NCBI GenBank assembly: GCA_965194505.1
Contig: OZ239144.1
Span: 1,364,001-1,428,000 of the forward strand
Direction of reading: 5' to 3'
Length of the DNA stretch: 64,000 nucleotides
Source: Hahnella aquatica
GTDB taxonomy: Bacteria; Pseudomonadota; Gammaproteobacteria; Burkholderiales; Burkholderiaceae_A
The notes under the pieces are model-generated. The model was not told where the DNA came from. It was given only the letters and a program-made list of their open reading frames with translations, and did no database searches. A program made the position numbers and the translations under genes. Numbering within the stretch: the stretch's first letter is position 1; every line of letters begins with the position of its first letter. Of this stretch, positions 43,834 to 53,429 are shown piece by piece.

Positions 43834-45075
43834 ATGCAACGCGACTTTCCCCCTGCCATCAACCCTCGGTCCAGCCTCAACCGCGTGGGCCAAGGTCGGC
43901 ACTTCCTGCAAATTCCTGGCCCCTCCAATGTGCCCGACCGGGTGCTGCGGGCCATCGATTTCCCCACCATCGACCATCGCGGACCGGAGTTCCAGGCGCT
44001 GGCCTTGCGGGTGCTGGAGGGGGTTCGTCCCCTCTTTGGCACCAAAGGTCCTGTCGTGATCTACCCTGCCTCGGGCACCGCGGCCTGGGAGGCCGCCCTG
44101 GTCAACACCATGAACCCGGGCGACAAAATACTCATGTTCGAGGCAGGCCATTTCGCGGGCCTTTGGCTCAAAATGGCCAATCGCCTGGGCCTTCGCCCAG
44201 AGGTCATCAAAGGCGACTGGAGCTTCGGCGTCCAGCCAGGCCTCATCGAGGCACGCCTCAAAGCGGACATCGCGCACGACATCAAGGCGGTCTGCGTGGT
44301 TCACAACGAAACCTCCACTGGGGTCACGTCCGACATCGGCGCGGTTCGCAAGGCGATGGACGCGGCCGGCCATCCAGCGCTTCTGCTCGTCGACACCATC
44401 TCGGCACTCGGCAGTGTGGAATTCAGGCAGGACGAATGGGGCGTGGATGTCAGCGTGGCGAGCTCCCAGAAGGGGCTCATGCTGCCCCCAGGCCTGGGCT
44501 TCAACGCGGTGAGCCAGAAGGCCCTTGCTGCCAGCGAGAAGGCCACCATGCCGCGCGCCTTCTGGGCCTGGGATGACATCCTCGAGGCAAACAAGAAGGG
44601 GTTCTGGCCCAGCACACCGAACACCAACCTGCTCTACGGCCTGGCCGAGGCCCTCGATATGTTCAACGAGGAAGGCCTTCCACAGGTATTCGCCCGCCAC
44701 AAGCGGCATTCCATGGCTGCACGGGCTGCGGTGGCGGCCTGGGGCCTCGAGCTCGTCTGCCAGGCGCCTGATCTTCACAGCCCGGTGCTCACAGCGGTGC
44801 GCATGCCGATGGGCGCCGATGGCAGCCATGTCGACGCAGACCACCTCCGCCAGATCGCCCTCACGCAGTCCAACATGTCGCTTGGCATGGGCCTGGGCCA
44901 GCTCGCGGGCAAGGTCTTTCGAATTGGCCACCTCGGCGACTTCAACGACCTCAGCCTCTTGGGCGCGCTCGGTGGCGTCGAGATGGCACTGTCTGCGGCG
45001 GGGGTCCCCCACCAGCCGGGGGGTGTTCAAGCGGCGATGGCTTCTTTGACAACTTCTCGCCAGACGGCCCGTTAA
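43834..45075 (+). CDS. Class V aminotransferase (serine/alanine-glyoxylate type)
   Basis: 413-residue PLP enzyme. HFLQIPGPSNVPDRVLRAID and FPTIDHRGPEFQAL match the serine-glyoxylate aminotransferase group, and the cofactor lysine is in SVASSQKGLMLPPGLGF. EAGHFAGLWLKMANRLG and HNETSTGVTSDI are family segments too. It would convert glyoxylate to glycine using serine or alanine. A GTG 15 bases upstream of the chosen ATG is an alternative start. Divergent from the YdiJ-like gene across 74 bases. Confidence 0.87.
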   Translation: MQRDFPPAINPRSSLNRVGQGRHFLQIPGPSNVPDRVLRAIDFPTIDHRGPEFQALALRVLEGVRPLFGTKGPVVIYPASGTAAWEAALVNTMNPGDKILMFEAGHFAGLWLKMANRLGLRPEVIKGDWSFGVQPGLIEARLKADIAHDIKAVCVVHNETSTGVTSDIGAVRKAMDAAGHPALLLVDTISALGSVEFRQDEWGVDVSVASSQKGLMLPPGLGFNAVSQKALAASEKATMPRAFWAWDDILEANKKGFWPSTPNTNLLYGLAEALDMFNEEGLPQVFARHKRHSMAARAAVAAWGLELVCQAPDLHSPVLTAVRMPMGADGSHVDADHLRQIALTQSNMSLGMGLGQLAGKVFRIGHLGDFNDLSLLGALGGVEMALSAAGVPHQPGGVQAAMASLTTSRQTAR

Positions 45076-45738
45076 CTAGGCGAGCACCCGCCCCTGGGCG
45101 GCGGCGTATAGCCGCTCACGCATGCGCAACACCTTCTCTGGGTATTGGGTTTGGCCCGTAGGGCCCATGCCGACATAGGCCGACAGCGCAGCCTCAATGG
45201 TCTTGTAGCGGTCGAGGTACTCCCGCAGGATGCCGGCACCGACATCAATATTCGCCCAAGGATTGAGCGCGGCATCGGTGCCACCGTGGCGCTGGAACCG
45301 GTCCCGGTGAACCTCCGGCATCACCTGCATCAGGCCTTGGGCCCCCACCTTGCTCTCAGCCAGGGGGTTGAAGCTCGATTCCACCGCGATCACGGCCAAC
45401 AGCAAGTATGGGTCCAGCCGATGCGTGGCCGCACTGGCGTAGGCCGCGAGAACAATTTGCTCCACCGCCGCCACAGACACGCGATGCTTGCGCGCAATCC
45501 ATCGGGCCGCACGCCCTTGTTGCGGCGTGAGGTTGTTCACCCCAATGTAGAAGAGGGACTGGGCGGGTTCGGCGGTAAAGGCCTGCACCACGATCTGCGA
45601 CCAGCCAACCACGCGTTCACGCCCAGACGCCGTGAGCACCGTCGAGAGCGCCAGCAGGACAGCCACGACCACGCCGAGCCCCCGGCGCTCCAGGAAGTCT
45701 TTTGGGTTCGGACCGGCCATGACAGGCTGTGGCTTCAT
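45076..45738 (-). CDS. Lytic transglycosylase (SLT domain), membrane-anchored
   Basis: 220 residues. A hydrophobic stretch at about 20-40 is a signal anchor or signal peptide. The C-terminal SLT domain has the catalytic glutamate in LLLAVIAVESSFNPLAESKVGAQGLMQVMP (landmarks VESSFNP and GAQGLMQVMP), then NIDVGAGILREYL and ALSAYVGMG. It cleaves peptidoglycan. Its stop abuts the aminotransferase stop without a gap. DacB-type peptidase lies 21 bases upstream on the same strand, so both wall enzymes may be co-transcribed. Confidence 0.88.
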   Translation of the reverse strand: MKPQPVMAGPNPKDFLERRGLGVVVAVLLALSTVLTASGRERVVGWSQIVVQAFTAEPAQSLFYIGVNNLTPQQGRAARWIARKHRVSVAAVEQIVLAAYASAATHRLDPYLLLAVIAVESSFNPLAESKVGAQGLMQVMPEVHRDRFQRHGGTDAALNPWANIDVGAGILREYLDRYKTIEAALSAYVGMGPTGQTQYPEKVLRMRERLYAAAQGRVLA

Positions 45739-45759
45739 GGGGTTCAGACAACCTCCTCC

Positions 45760-47202
45760 TCAGAGGGTTTCAACAATCCACTTTACGAGTGCATCCAAGG
45801 CAGGGGCCGCCTCTCGTGCCTTCGGATCGTTGATGATCGCTGAAAAGGCCACCCAATGACCAGCCTCGGTGAGCGCATATCCGGAGTAGGCCCTCACCTC
45901 GTCCAGAGAACCAGTCTTCACCCAGGCCCTCCCAAGCACGACACCATCCCTCAGCCTGCGCCGCATCGTGCCCTCCAGGCCCGCCGCCGGCAGGGTCTCA
46001 ATCCACTCCGCGGCGCCGGGGCCGCGCAGGGCCTCCACCAAGAGCCGAGTCAGACTCTGCGGTGCGATTCGACTCCTACGGCTCAGGCCCGAGCCGTTGT
46101 CCATCACCAACTCTGGAAAGCCCAGGTTCTGGCTGGACAGCCAAGACCGGATTCGCTGCTCAGCGTCGGCCCGGGTGCCCGGCCCGCCCGTCTCTGCCGA
46201 CAGGTTCAGGTAGAGGTTGCGAGCCATGGGGTTGTTGCTCAGCTTGTTGATGTCGGCCACCAGTTCTTGCAAGGGCCGTGGTGAAACCCACTCCAGCAGT
46301 GAACGCGCCTCGGCGGGGGTCGGACCCTCGCGAACTCGGCCCTGAAAACGCCCCCCCGCCGCTCGCCAGGTGGCCGAAAACAAGCGATGCGCAAACTGCA
46401 GGTGGTCATAGACCGCCACATAGGCCTCGAAGCCCGGGCAGCCCCGGCCCAAGCGCCCCTGAACCTCCAGTAGATTCGTCTTCGTGATGATTTGAATCTG
46501 GTTGCGTGAACAATCCCCACGCACCTGCTTGACCGCTGTGTTCAGACGCAGTCCGGTCAGGGCCGGCTCGATCTCACCCGTCAGGCGGCCATTGGCCGAG
46601 CGCGACAGACGGACCTTCACGGCCTTGAAATTAAGCATGGCCGCGTGCGGGGTGACGTTGTAGGGCTTGAATCCCATGCCATCGAAGGCGTTGGGGTCGC
46701 CCGCGGGCTCCGCAAAGCGTGTGCCATCGAGCACCAGATCGCCCTCGATGTGCTGAATTCCAGCCGCCCTCAGTTGAGACACGATGGCCTGAAGGTCCTC
46801 CTGAACCAGCTTCGGATCGCCGCCCCCCTTCACATACACGGAGCCCTTGAGGCGCCCGTTGTGAATCGTCCCGGTGGTCAGAAAGGTCGTCCGATGCCGA
46901 TAATCGGGGCCTAGAATCGACCAAGCCGCCCGGGTGGTGATGAGCTTCTCGGTCGAGGCCGGGTTCATGGGCTCGCCAGATCGATGGCCCAACCAGCGCA
47001 CCACATTGGGATTTTCACGGGTGTTGAGCACGGCCACCGAGATGCCAATGGCCCGTTCTGGGACCCCTCGGTCGGTGAAAAAGGACAAGGGCAACTGGCT
47101 GGAGGAGCTGGAAATATAGGTTTCTGCATATGAGTGTGCGCAAACACACATCATTAGGCCGGAACCCAACACCCCCCAATACCCTCGAAGCACCTGTAAC
47201 AC
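45760..47202 (-). CDS. dacB: D-alanyl-D-alanine carboxypeptidase/endopeptidase (PBP4, DacB family)
   Basis: 480-residue periplasmic penicillin-binding protein of the S13 family. A GTG start at 47202 gives a 26-residue signal peptide ending AHSYA; an internal ATG at 47154 would leave too short a signal. SxxK is STEKL, the second motif is NGSGLSR, and the third is KTG in WVKTGSLDEV. GSVYVKGGGDPKL and MARNLYLNLSAE are family segments. It trims or cleaves peptidoglycan cross-links. Confidence 0.9.
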   Translation of the reverse strand: MLQVLRGYWGVLGSGLMMCVCAHSYAETYISSSSSQLPLSFFTDRGVPERAIGISVAVLNTRENPNVVRWLGHRSGEPMNPASTEKLITTRAAWSILGPDYRHRTTFLTTGTIHNGRLKGSVYVKGGGDPKLVQEDLQAIVSQLRAAGIQHIEGDLVLDGTRFAEPAGDPNAFDGMGFKPYNVTPHAAMLNFKAVKVRLSRSANGRLTGEIEPALTGLRLNTAVKQVRGDCSRNQIQIITKTNLLEVQGRLGRGCPGFEAYVAVYDHLQFAHRLFSATWRAAGGRFQGRVREGPTPAEARSLLEWVSPRPLQELVADINKLSNNPMARNLYLNLSAETGGPGTRADAEQRIRSWLSSQNLGFPELVMDNGSGLSRRSRIAPQSLTRLLVEALRGPGAAEWIETLPAAGLEGTMRRRLRDGVVLGRAWVKTGSLDEVRAYSGYALTEAGHWVAFSAIINDPKAREAAPALDALVKWIVETL

Positions 47203-47270
47203 GATCGCATCACTCTCAGTGTTATTGTCATGCCCGACGGTTCATCCGTTGGGCTTCCCAAGAGGACATC

Positions 47271-47531
47271 ATGGCACTAGAAAAAAACGAAAACTACTTT
47301 GAGCTCTCCGACGAGAACGACCGGGCCTCGGCCATCGAGGCTCAGTTCAACGAGGACGCCCTGGAGATGGCCCGCCGCAAGATCGCCCCAGAGACCAACC
47401 CCGACTTCGACGGCACCCACTGCATCGACTGCGGCGAGAAGATCATGGCCGCCCGCCTCAAGCTCGGCAAGATTCGCTGCATCGACTGCCAGACCCTGCT
47501 CGAAAAACAGTCCCGTTTCGTGACGGGCTGA
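47271..47531 (+). CDS. DksA/TraR-type zinc finger protein, short
   Basis: 86-residue protein ending in a C4 zinc finger (CIDCG...RCIDCQT) like DksA and TraR, after a short acidic helical region. It is much shorter than DksA (about 150), closer to TraR-like single-domain members that bind RNA polymerase in the secondary channel. The start at 47271 is preferred to longer upstream options because the protein begins with the finger family's usual acidic helix. It is followed by the groESL promoter region. Confidence 0.82.
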   Translation: MALEKNENYFELSDENDRASAIEAQFNEDALEMARRKIAPETNPDFDGTHCIDCGEKIMAARLKLGKIRCIDCQTLLEKQSRFVTG

Positions 47532-47538
47532 CCCCCCC

Positions 47539-47566
47539 CTTGAAAAGGGGCCTTTGTGCCCCTATC
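47539..47566 (+). promoter_or_regulatory. Sigma-32-like heat shock promoter upstream of groES
   Basis: CTTGAAA (47539-47545) and CCCCTATC (47559-47566) are separated by 13 bases, close to the sigma-32 consensus CTTGAA-N13-15-CCCCAT. The -35 box sits in a hairpin (CCCCTT/AAGGGG) that could also weakly end the upstream zinc finger transcript. The CIRCE operator begins immediately after the -10 box. Confidence 0.75.
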
Positions 47567-47567
47567 A

Positions 47568-47594
47568 TTAGCACTCGAATGCGATGAGTGCTAA
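47568..47594 (+). promoter_or_regulatory. CIRCE operator (HrcA binding site)
   Basis: TTAGCACTC, a 9-base spacer, then GAGTGCTAA: a perfect CIRCE element. It covers the expected transcription start of groESL and so should be bound by HrcA, whose gene is at 1049-2107 in the same window. Confidence 0.97.
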
Positions 47595-47646
47595 CAGCGC
47601 TCTCGCCAACTCTTTTCACCAACCTTTTTTGATGGAGCAAATCCGA

Positions 47647-47934
47647 ATGAAATTGCGTCCCTTGCACGACCGTCTCGTGGTCAAGCGTCTGGATCTGGAG
47701 CGAACCACCGCGTCTGGCATCGTGATTCCTGACAATGCGGCCGAAAAACCCGACCAAGGCGAAGTCCTCGCCGTGGGCAACGGCAAGATCCAGGAAGACG
47801 GCAAACAGCGCCCCCTCGATGTCAAGGTGGGCAACCGCGTCTTGTTCGGCAAATACGCCGGCCAGACTGTCAAGGTCGACGGAGAGGAACTCTTGGTTCT
47901 TCGCGAAGACGACGTCATGGCCGTGATCGAGTAA
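47647..47934 (+). CDS. groES: Co-chaperonin GroES
   Basis: 95-residue lid of the GroEL chamber. The sequence MKLRPLHDRLVVKR, the mobile-loop region TASGIVIPDNAAEKPDQGEV and GKYAGQTVKVDGEELLVLRE are standard. ATG 47647 is chosen over an upstream in-frame ATG because it gives the universal N-terminus. Expression should respond to both sigma-32 and HrcA. Confidence 0.98.
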   Translation: MKLRPLHDRLVVKRLDLERTTASGIVIPDNAAEKPDQGEVLAVGNGKIQEDGKQRPLDVKVGNRVLFGKYAGQTVKVDGEELLVLREDDVMAVIE

Positions 47935-47976
47935 TCACTCGAACCATACAACCCGAATACGAAGGAGAACGTTCAA

Positions 47977-49623
<1,647 letters not shown>

Positions 49624-49647
49624 GAGGAGGGTCGCCTCCTGCACTCC

Positions 49648-49679
49648 AAACCCGGGCCCTCGCGCCCGGGTTTTTTTTG
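49648..49679 (+). terminator. Rho-independent terminator after groEL
   Basis: AAACCCGGGC / GCCCGGGTTT form a perfect 10-base stem around a 6-base loop, followed by a run of eight T. It lies 24 bases after the groEL stop. Confidence 0.95.
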
Positions 49680-49696
49680 TTGGCGTGTCACAATTC

Positions 49697-50536
49697 ATGC
49701 CTATGCAATTCATCGATCGGTGTGAGGCCGCCTGGGCCGAAAACGGGAGCCTGCTCTGTGTGGGCCTCGACCCCGAGCCCAAACAATTTCCAAAGCCACT
49801 GCAGGGCAGCCCCACCCTGGAGGCCGTCGAGACCTTCTGCCTCGAGATTGCAGCCGCCACAGCGCCTTACTGCTGCGCCTTCAAGCCTCAGATCGCACAC
49901 TTTGCGGCGCTCGGCGGCGAGCCTGTGCTCGAGCGAGTCTGCAAGTCCATTCGGTCTGCATTCCCGCAGCACCTGCTCATCCTGGACGCAAAGCGGGGAG
50001 ACATTGGGTCGACCGCCCAGCACTACGCCACTGAAGCCTTTGACCGCTACGCGGCCGATGCGGTCACGGTGAACCCCTACATGGGCTCAGACAGCCTTGC
50101 CCCGTACCTGGCCCATGCCGGCAAAGGCATCTTCGTGCTGTGTCGCACGAGCAACCCCGGTGGCGATGAGCTTCAAATGCAAACTCTCCCCTCTGGCGAG
50201 CGGGTCTTTGAACACGTGGCCAGGCTTGCCGCAGAACAATGGAACCAGCATGGCCAGGTCGGGCTGGTAGTGGGTGCGACCTATCCCCATGAGGTTGGAA
50301 TCGTTCGGCAGCTGGCCCCCAAGTTGCCCCTGCTGGTGCCGGGCGTGGGGGCCCAAGGTGGCGACCTGGTGAGAACCGTCGCCCAGGCTGCTACCGCAAG
50401 CGGTGGGCTCTTCTTGAACAGCTCTCGCGCCATCCTTTATGCGAGTGCAGACCACGACTGGCGTGAGGCTGCCAAGCAGGCCGCCCGGCAAACACACCAG
50501 GCCATACAGGACGCCCGTGCACAGACCAACCATTGA
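49697..50536 (+). CDS. pyrF: Orotidine 5'-phosphate decarboxylase, type 2
   Basis: 279-residue last enzyme of UMP synthesis. LLCVGLDPEPKQFP, AFKPQIAHFAALG and the catalytic LDAKRGDIGSTAQHYA place it in the long (type 2) PyrF group. VTVNPYMGSDSL and VGATYPHEVGIVRQL fit too. ATG 49697 is used; ATG 49703 is possible. The upstream part of the frame runs through groEL and its terminator and is not coding. Confidence 0.95.
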   Translation: MPMQFIDRCEAAWAENGSLLCVGLDPEPKQFPKPLQGSPTLEAVETFCLEIAAATAPYCCAFKPQIAHFAALGGEPVLERVCKSIRSAFPQHLLILDAKRGDIGSTAQHYATEAFDRYAADAVTVNPYMGSDSLAPYLAHAGKGIFVLCRTSNPGGDELQMQTLPSGERVFEHVARLAAEQWNQHGQVGLVVGATYPHEVGIVRQLAPKLPLLVPGVGAQGGDLVRTVAQAATASGGLFLNSSRAILYASADHDWREAAKQAARQTHQAIQDARAQTNH

Positions 50537-50540
50537 GCCG

Positions 50541-51305
50541 GTGCAGGGCCAATCGGGCGCCTGGGCGCTGCTTCAAAAAGAAATCAGGCGGTTCACCAAG
50601 GTGTCCGTCCAAACCGTTCTCGCACCGGTGGTCTCATCCCTCTTGTTTCTCGCCATTTTTGCCTTCCTGCTCGAGGGCCGACTCGAGCCCTTTCCGGGTG
50701 TGGGCTACAGCGCCTTCCTCGTGCCGGGCCTCGTGATGATGACCCTGCAGCAGAATGCATTCGCAAACACGAGTTCCAGCCTGACCCAGAGCAAGATCAC
50801 CGGCACCCTCATTTTTCTCATGCTCTCACCATTGAAGCCATGGGAATGGCTGGTGGGCTACCTGGGCGGTGCGGTGGCCCGAGGCCTGGCCTGCGGCGCG
50901 GTGGTCTGGCTGGCCAGCATGCCCTTCATTCAGGTGAGCGTGACCCACTGGGGCTGGGTGCTGCTCTTCGGGCTGCTGGCCTGTCTGATCATGGGCGCGC
51001 TTGGGCTGCTGGCTGCCCTGTATGCCGAGAAGTGGGATCACGTCTCCGCCTTCCAGAACTTCCTCATCAATCCGCTCACGTTTCTCGCGGGCGTCTTCTA
51101 CTCCATTCATGCGCTGCCCCCAATCTGGCAAGCCATCTCGCACTTCAATCCATTCTTCTATCTGATTGATGGTTTCCGATATGGTGTCTTTGCCCAGTCG
51201 GATGTCTCTCCGTGGCTGAGCCTCTGGGTCTGCGGCATTTTCTGCACCGTGCTGCTCGCCCTGTGCCAATTTCTCATTGCCATCGGCTGGCGCATTCGGC
51301 CATAA
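50541..51305 (+). CDS. ABC-2 type transporter permease (YadH-like)
   Basis: 254-residue permease with six hydrophobic segments. The N-terminus WALLQKEIRRFTKVSVQTVLAPVVSSLLF, the PGLVMMTLQQNAFANTSSSL segment and the conserved NPLTFLAGVFYSIHALPPIWQ match YadH-like ABC-2 proteins. The start is uncertain. A GTG at 50541, five bases after the pyrF stop, gives the family N-terminus; GTG 50517 is also open. The ATPase partner, usually the adjacent gene, is not in the window. Confidence 0.83.
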   Translation: MQGQSGAWALLQKEIRRFTKVSVQTVLAPVVSSLLFLAIFAFLLEGRLEPFPGVGYSAFLVPGLVMMTLQQNAFANTSSSLTQSKITGTLIFLMLSPLKPWEWLVGYLGGAVARGLACGAVVWLASMPFIQVSVTHWGWVLLFGLLACLIMGALGLLAALYAEKWDHVSAFQNFLINPLTFLAGVFYSIHALPPIWQAISHFNPFFYLIDGFRYGVFAQSDVSPWLSLWVCGIFCTVLLALCQFLIAIGWRIRP

Positions 51306-51307
51306 AG

Positions 51308-51330
51308 AAAACGGCCCCGAAGGGCCGTTT
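51308..51330. terminator. Hairpin between convergent genes, possible two-way terminator
   Basis: AAACGGCCC and GGGCCGTTT form a perfect 9-base stem with a 4-base CGAA loop, two bases after the ABC-2 permease stop and 20 bases from the stop of the small secreted protein gene on the other strand. The A/T ends of the stem give short U-runs in both directions. Confidence 0.75.
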
Positions 51331-51350
51331 CCATCCGAACGCAAAACCAA

Positions 51351-51515
51351 TTACTTCTTGGGTGCTTCTTTGCACTCTTTCTTGTCTTTGTTTTCGGCCT
51401 TCTTGCAGTCGACCTTTGCAGGCTCAGCCTTGGCAGGAGCGGCAGGTGCTTGAGCCACTGCTGCACCGGAGAAGGCAACCATCGCGGCCATCACAGCCAT
51501 CGAAATCTTTTTCAT
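51351..51515 (-). CDS. 54-residue secreted Ala/Lys-rich protein with two cysteines
   Basis: ATG at 51515 is preceded by GAGGAAA at a good distance and opens a 54-codon frame to TAA at 51351. Residues 1-22 are a clear signal peptide (MKKIS start, AVAQA cleavage). The mature part is about 32 residues, rich in Ala, Pro, Lys and Glu, with cysteines in KVDCKKAE and KKECKEA. It would be a small, highly charged periplasmic protein. No family is recognised. A terminator hairpin lies just beyond the stop. Confidence 0.7.
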   Translation of the reverse strand: MKKISMAVMAAMVAFSGAAVAQAPAAPAKAEPAKVDCKKAENKDKKECKEAPKK

Positions 51516-51624
51516 ATTTTCCTCGTTGTGATTTAAGAGTGAACTCAGTTCAACGAGCGCAGTCTATTCAATTCACAGTAGGTTGTGTGCTGTCTATTGT
51601 GTGAAATAGGTACGCGGCAAATAT

Positions 51625-52521
51625 TTAGGCAAGTGAAAGCCAGGCCGCACCCAAGACGCCTGCAGAATCCCCCAGCGCATGTCGTCGAATGGGTGTCTCA
51701 CAAACGCCTCCAAAAACCTGCTGAGCAATGCCCTCCGACAAGGCCTGCGGCAGCCAGTCCAGGTTCGACAACCCACCGCCCAGAACGACCACGTCAGGGT
51801 CGAGTGTCGTCACCAGTCGAGCCAGCCCTGTGGTGAGCGCATGGAGCATGGACGACCTGCAGGCCAGCGCATGCGGATCCGTCAGGTCTGCAAGAATCGA
51901 GTGGGCCGGGCGTGACTGGCCCGTGGATGCTTGGTACCGCGCCTCAATGCCACTGCCCGAGGCCAACATCTCCAGGCAGCCGACCCCACCGCACCAGCAA
52001 CGCGGGCCGGCTGGGTCCACGCTGACATGACCCCACTCACCGGCAAGCCGGTTGCGGCCAACGTGCACAACGCCATCAATGACCAGACCACCCCCGCAGC
52101 CCGTGCCGAGGATCACGCCGAACACGGTCCTGAATCCCTGTCCTGCACCGGCCCGGGTCTCTGCCAGGGCAAAGCAGTTCGCATCGTTCTCCACCCGAAC
52201 CGGTTGGCCCATGGCCAAGGACACCTGCCCTTGAAGGTCGAAGCCGTTGAGGCACTGGGTATTGGAATTGCGCAACAGGCCGGTGCGAGTTGAGAGGGAC
52301 CCAGGCGTTCCCAGACCAATCGAGTGTGGCGCCTGGGAATGCGGCAGGCACTGCCGCGCACGATTCACCAGTGCGGTCATGGCCAGCAGAATTGCCTGTG
52401 GCCCTTCTTTCGCGGGCGTGGGCACACGGTCCCGAAACAGAACGCCGTCATCGGCGTCCAACAGAACCACCTCTGTCTTGGTGCCGCCGAGGTCGATTCC
52501 GATTCGAAACATGGACCCCAT
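51625..52521 (-). CDS. ROK-family sugar kinase
   Basis: 298-residue ROK kinase. The phosphate motif GIDLGGTKTEVVLL, the sugar-binding ENDANCFALAE, GVILGTGCGGGLVIDG, GEWGHVSVD and the zinc motif CWCGGVGCLEMLASG are all present. Fructose, glucose, or N-acetylhexosamine may be the substrate; the sequence does not decide. ATG 52521 is used; ATG 52512 gives the shorter form. It diverges from the EamA-type gene by 14 bases. Confidence 0.88.
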   Translation of the reverse strand: MGSMFRIGIDLGGTKTEVVLLDADDGVLFRDRVPTPAKEGPQAILLAMTALVNRARQCLPHSQAPHSIGLGTPGSLSTRTGLLRNSNTQCLNGFDLQGQVSLAMGQPVRVENDANCFALAETRAGAGQGFRTVFGVILGTGCGGGLVIDGVVHVGRNRLAGEWGHVSVDPAGPRCWCGGVGCLEMLASGSGIEARYQASTGQSRPAHSILADLTDPHALACRSSMLHALTTGLARLVTTLDPDVVVLGGGLSNLDWLPQALSEGIAQQVFGGVCETPIRRHALGDSAGVLGAAWLSLA

Positions 52522-52535
52522 TGTAAGATCGGCCC

Positions 52536-53429
52536 ATGCCCTTGTCCCATCTCATGCTCGTGCTCGTGATCATGGGCTTCTGGGGAACCAACTTCGTCGT
52601 GCAGTACTGGGCCGTGCACCTGGTGCCACCCACCCTCTTTGCGACCCTTCGGTTTGCGGCCGTGGCCTTTCCCCTCATCCTGCTGCTGCCGCGCCCGAAT
52701 GTGCCCTGGCGACTCCTCATCGGCTATGCGGCCACGTCCTTCACCATTCAGTTCACGCTGCTGTTCCTGGCCCTTCGATGGGGCATGCCACCCGGTCTCG
52801 CCTCCTTGGTCATGCAGAGCCAGGTCCTCTTCACCGTGCTGCTCGTGGTCCTGCTGGGGGCCGAACGGCCAAGACGGCTGCAGTGGGCAGGCATTGTCCT
52901 GGGGGCGGCAGGCATGCTGCTTGTCGCGCAGGGGCTCGAGGATGGCGCCACGCTCGTGGCCTTTCTCATGACCCTCTGCGCAGCATTGTTCTGGAGCATC
53001 GGCAACCTGTTCACCAAAGAAATGGGCTCGGTGCGGGCCGGAGAACTCGTGGTCTGGGGGTCTGCCCTCGGGGCCATTGGCCTGCTGCCCATTTCACTCT
53101 GGCTCGATGGACCGCAGGCCTGGGGCGATGCCGTGGGCATGCTCCTGCAGGGGCATCCCACCCTCTGGGCATGCCTGCTCTTTAATGCCTATGGGGCCAG
53201 CGTGATTGGATACGGTGGCTGGGCCTGGCTGCTGAGTCGGCACCCCGCCACCCATGTGGTGCCCTTCACCCTCTTGGTGCCTTTCTTCGGCATGGGTTCG
53301 GCCGCCATCCTCCTGGGTGAGGCCCTGCCCGAGGGCGCCTGGCCCGGGGTGGCATTGGTGCTGCTGGGCCTGCTGCTCATTCAACTGCCCAAAACTGTTG
53401 TTGGGCGAGTGTTCGGTAAAGCTCACTAG
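52536..53429 (+). CDS. EamA/DMT-superfamily transporter
   Basis: 297-residue inner-membrane protein with ten hydrophobic segments in two repeats, the EamA architecture. The N-terminus MGFWGTNFVVQYWAVHLVPP and the VPFTLLVPFFGMGSAAILLGEALPEG of the second repeat fit exporters like RhaT/EamA (amino acids and metabolites). Substrate unknown. The last 53 bases overlap the end of the ABC exporter gene on the other strand. Confidence 0.87.
   Translation: MPLSHLMLVLVIMGFWGTNFVVQYWAVHLVPPTLFATLRFAAVAFPLILLLPRPNVPWRLLIGYAATSFTIQFTLLFLALRWGMPPGLASLVMQSQVLFTVLLVVLLGAERPRRLQWAGIVLGAAGMLLVAQGLEDGATLVAFLMTLCAALFWSIGNLFTKEMGSVRAGELVVWGSALGAIGLLPISLWLDGPQAWGDAVGMLLQGHPTLWACLLFNAYGASVIGYGGWAWLLSRHPATHVVPFTLLVPFFGMGSAAILLGEALPEGAWPGVALVLLGLLLIQLPKTVVGRVFGKAH

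Noticed and set aside
43789..45030. A 413-codon open frame opposite the aminotransferase
   Set aside because: Antisense shadow of a clear PLP enzyme; its protein is rich in His, Gly and Arg and has no recognisable domain.
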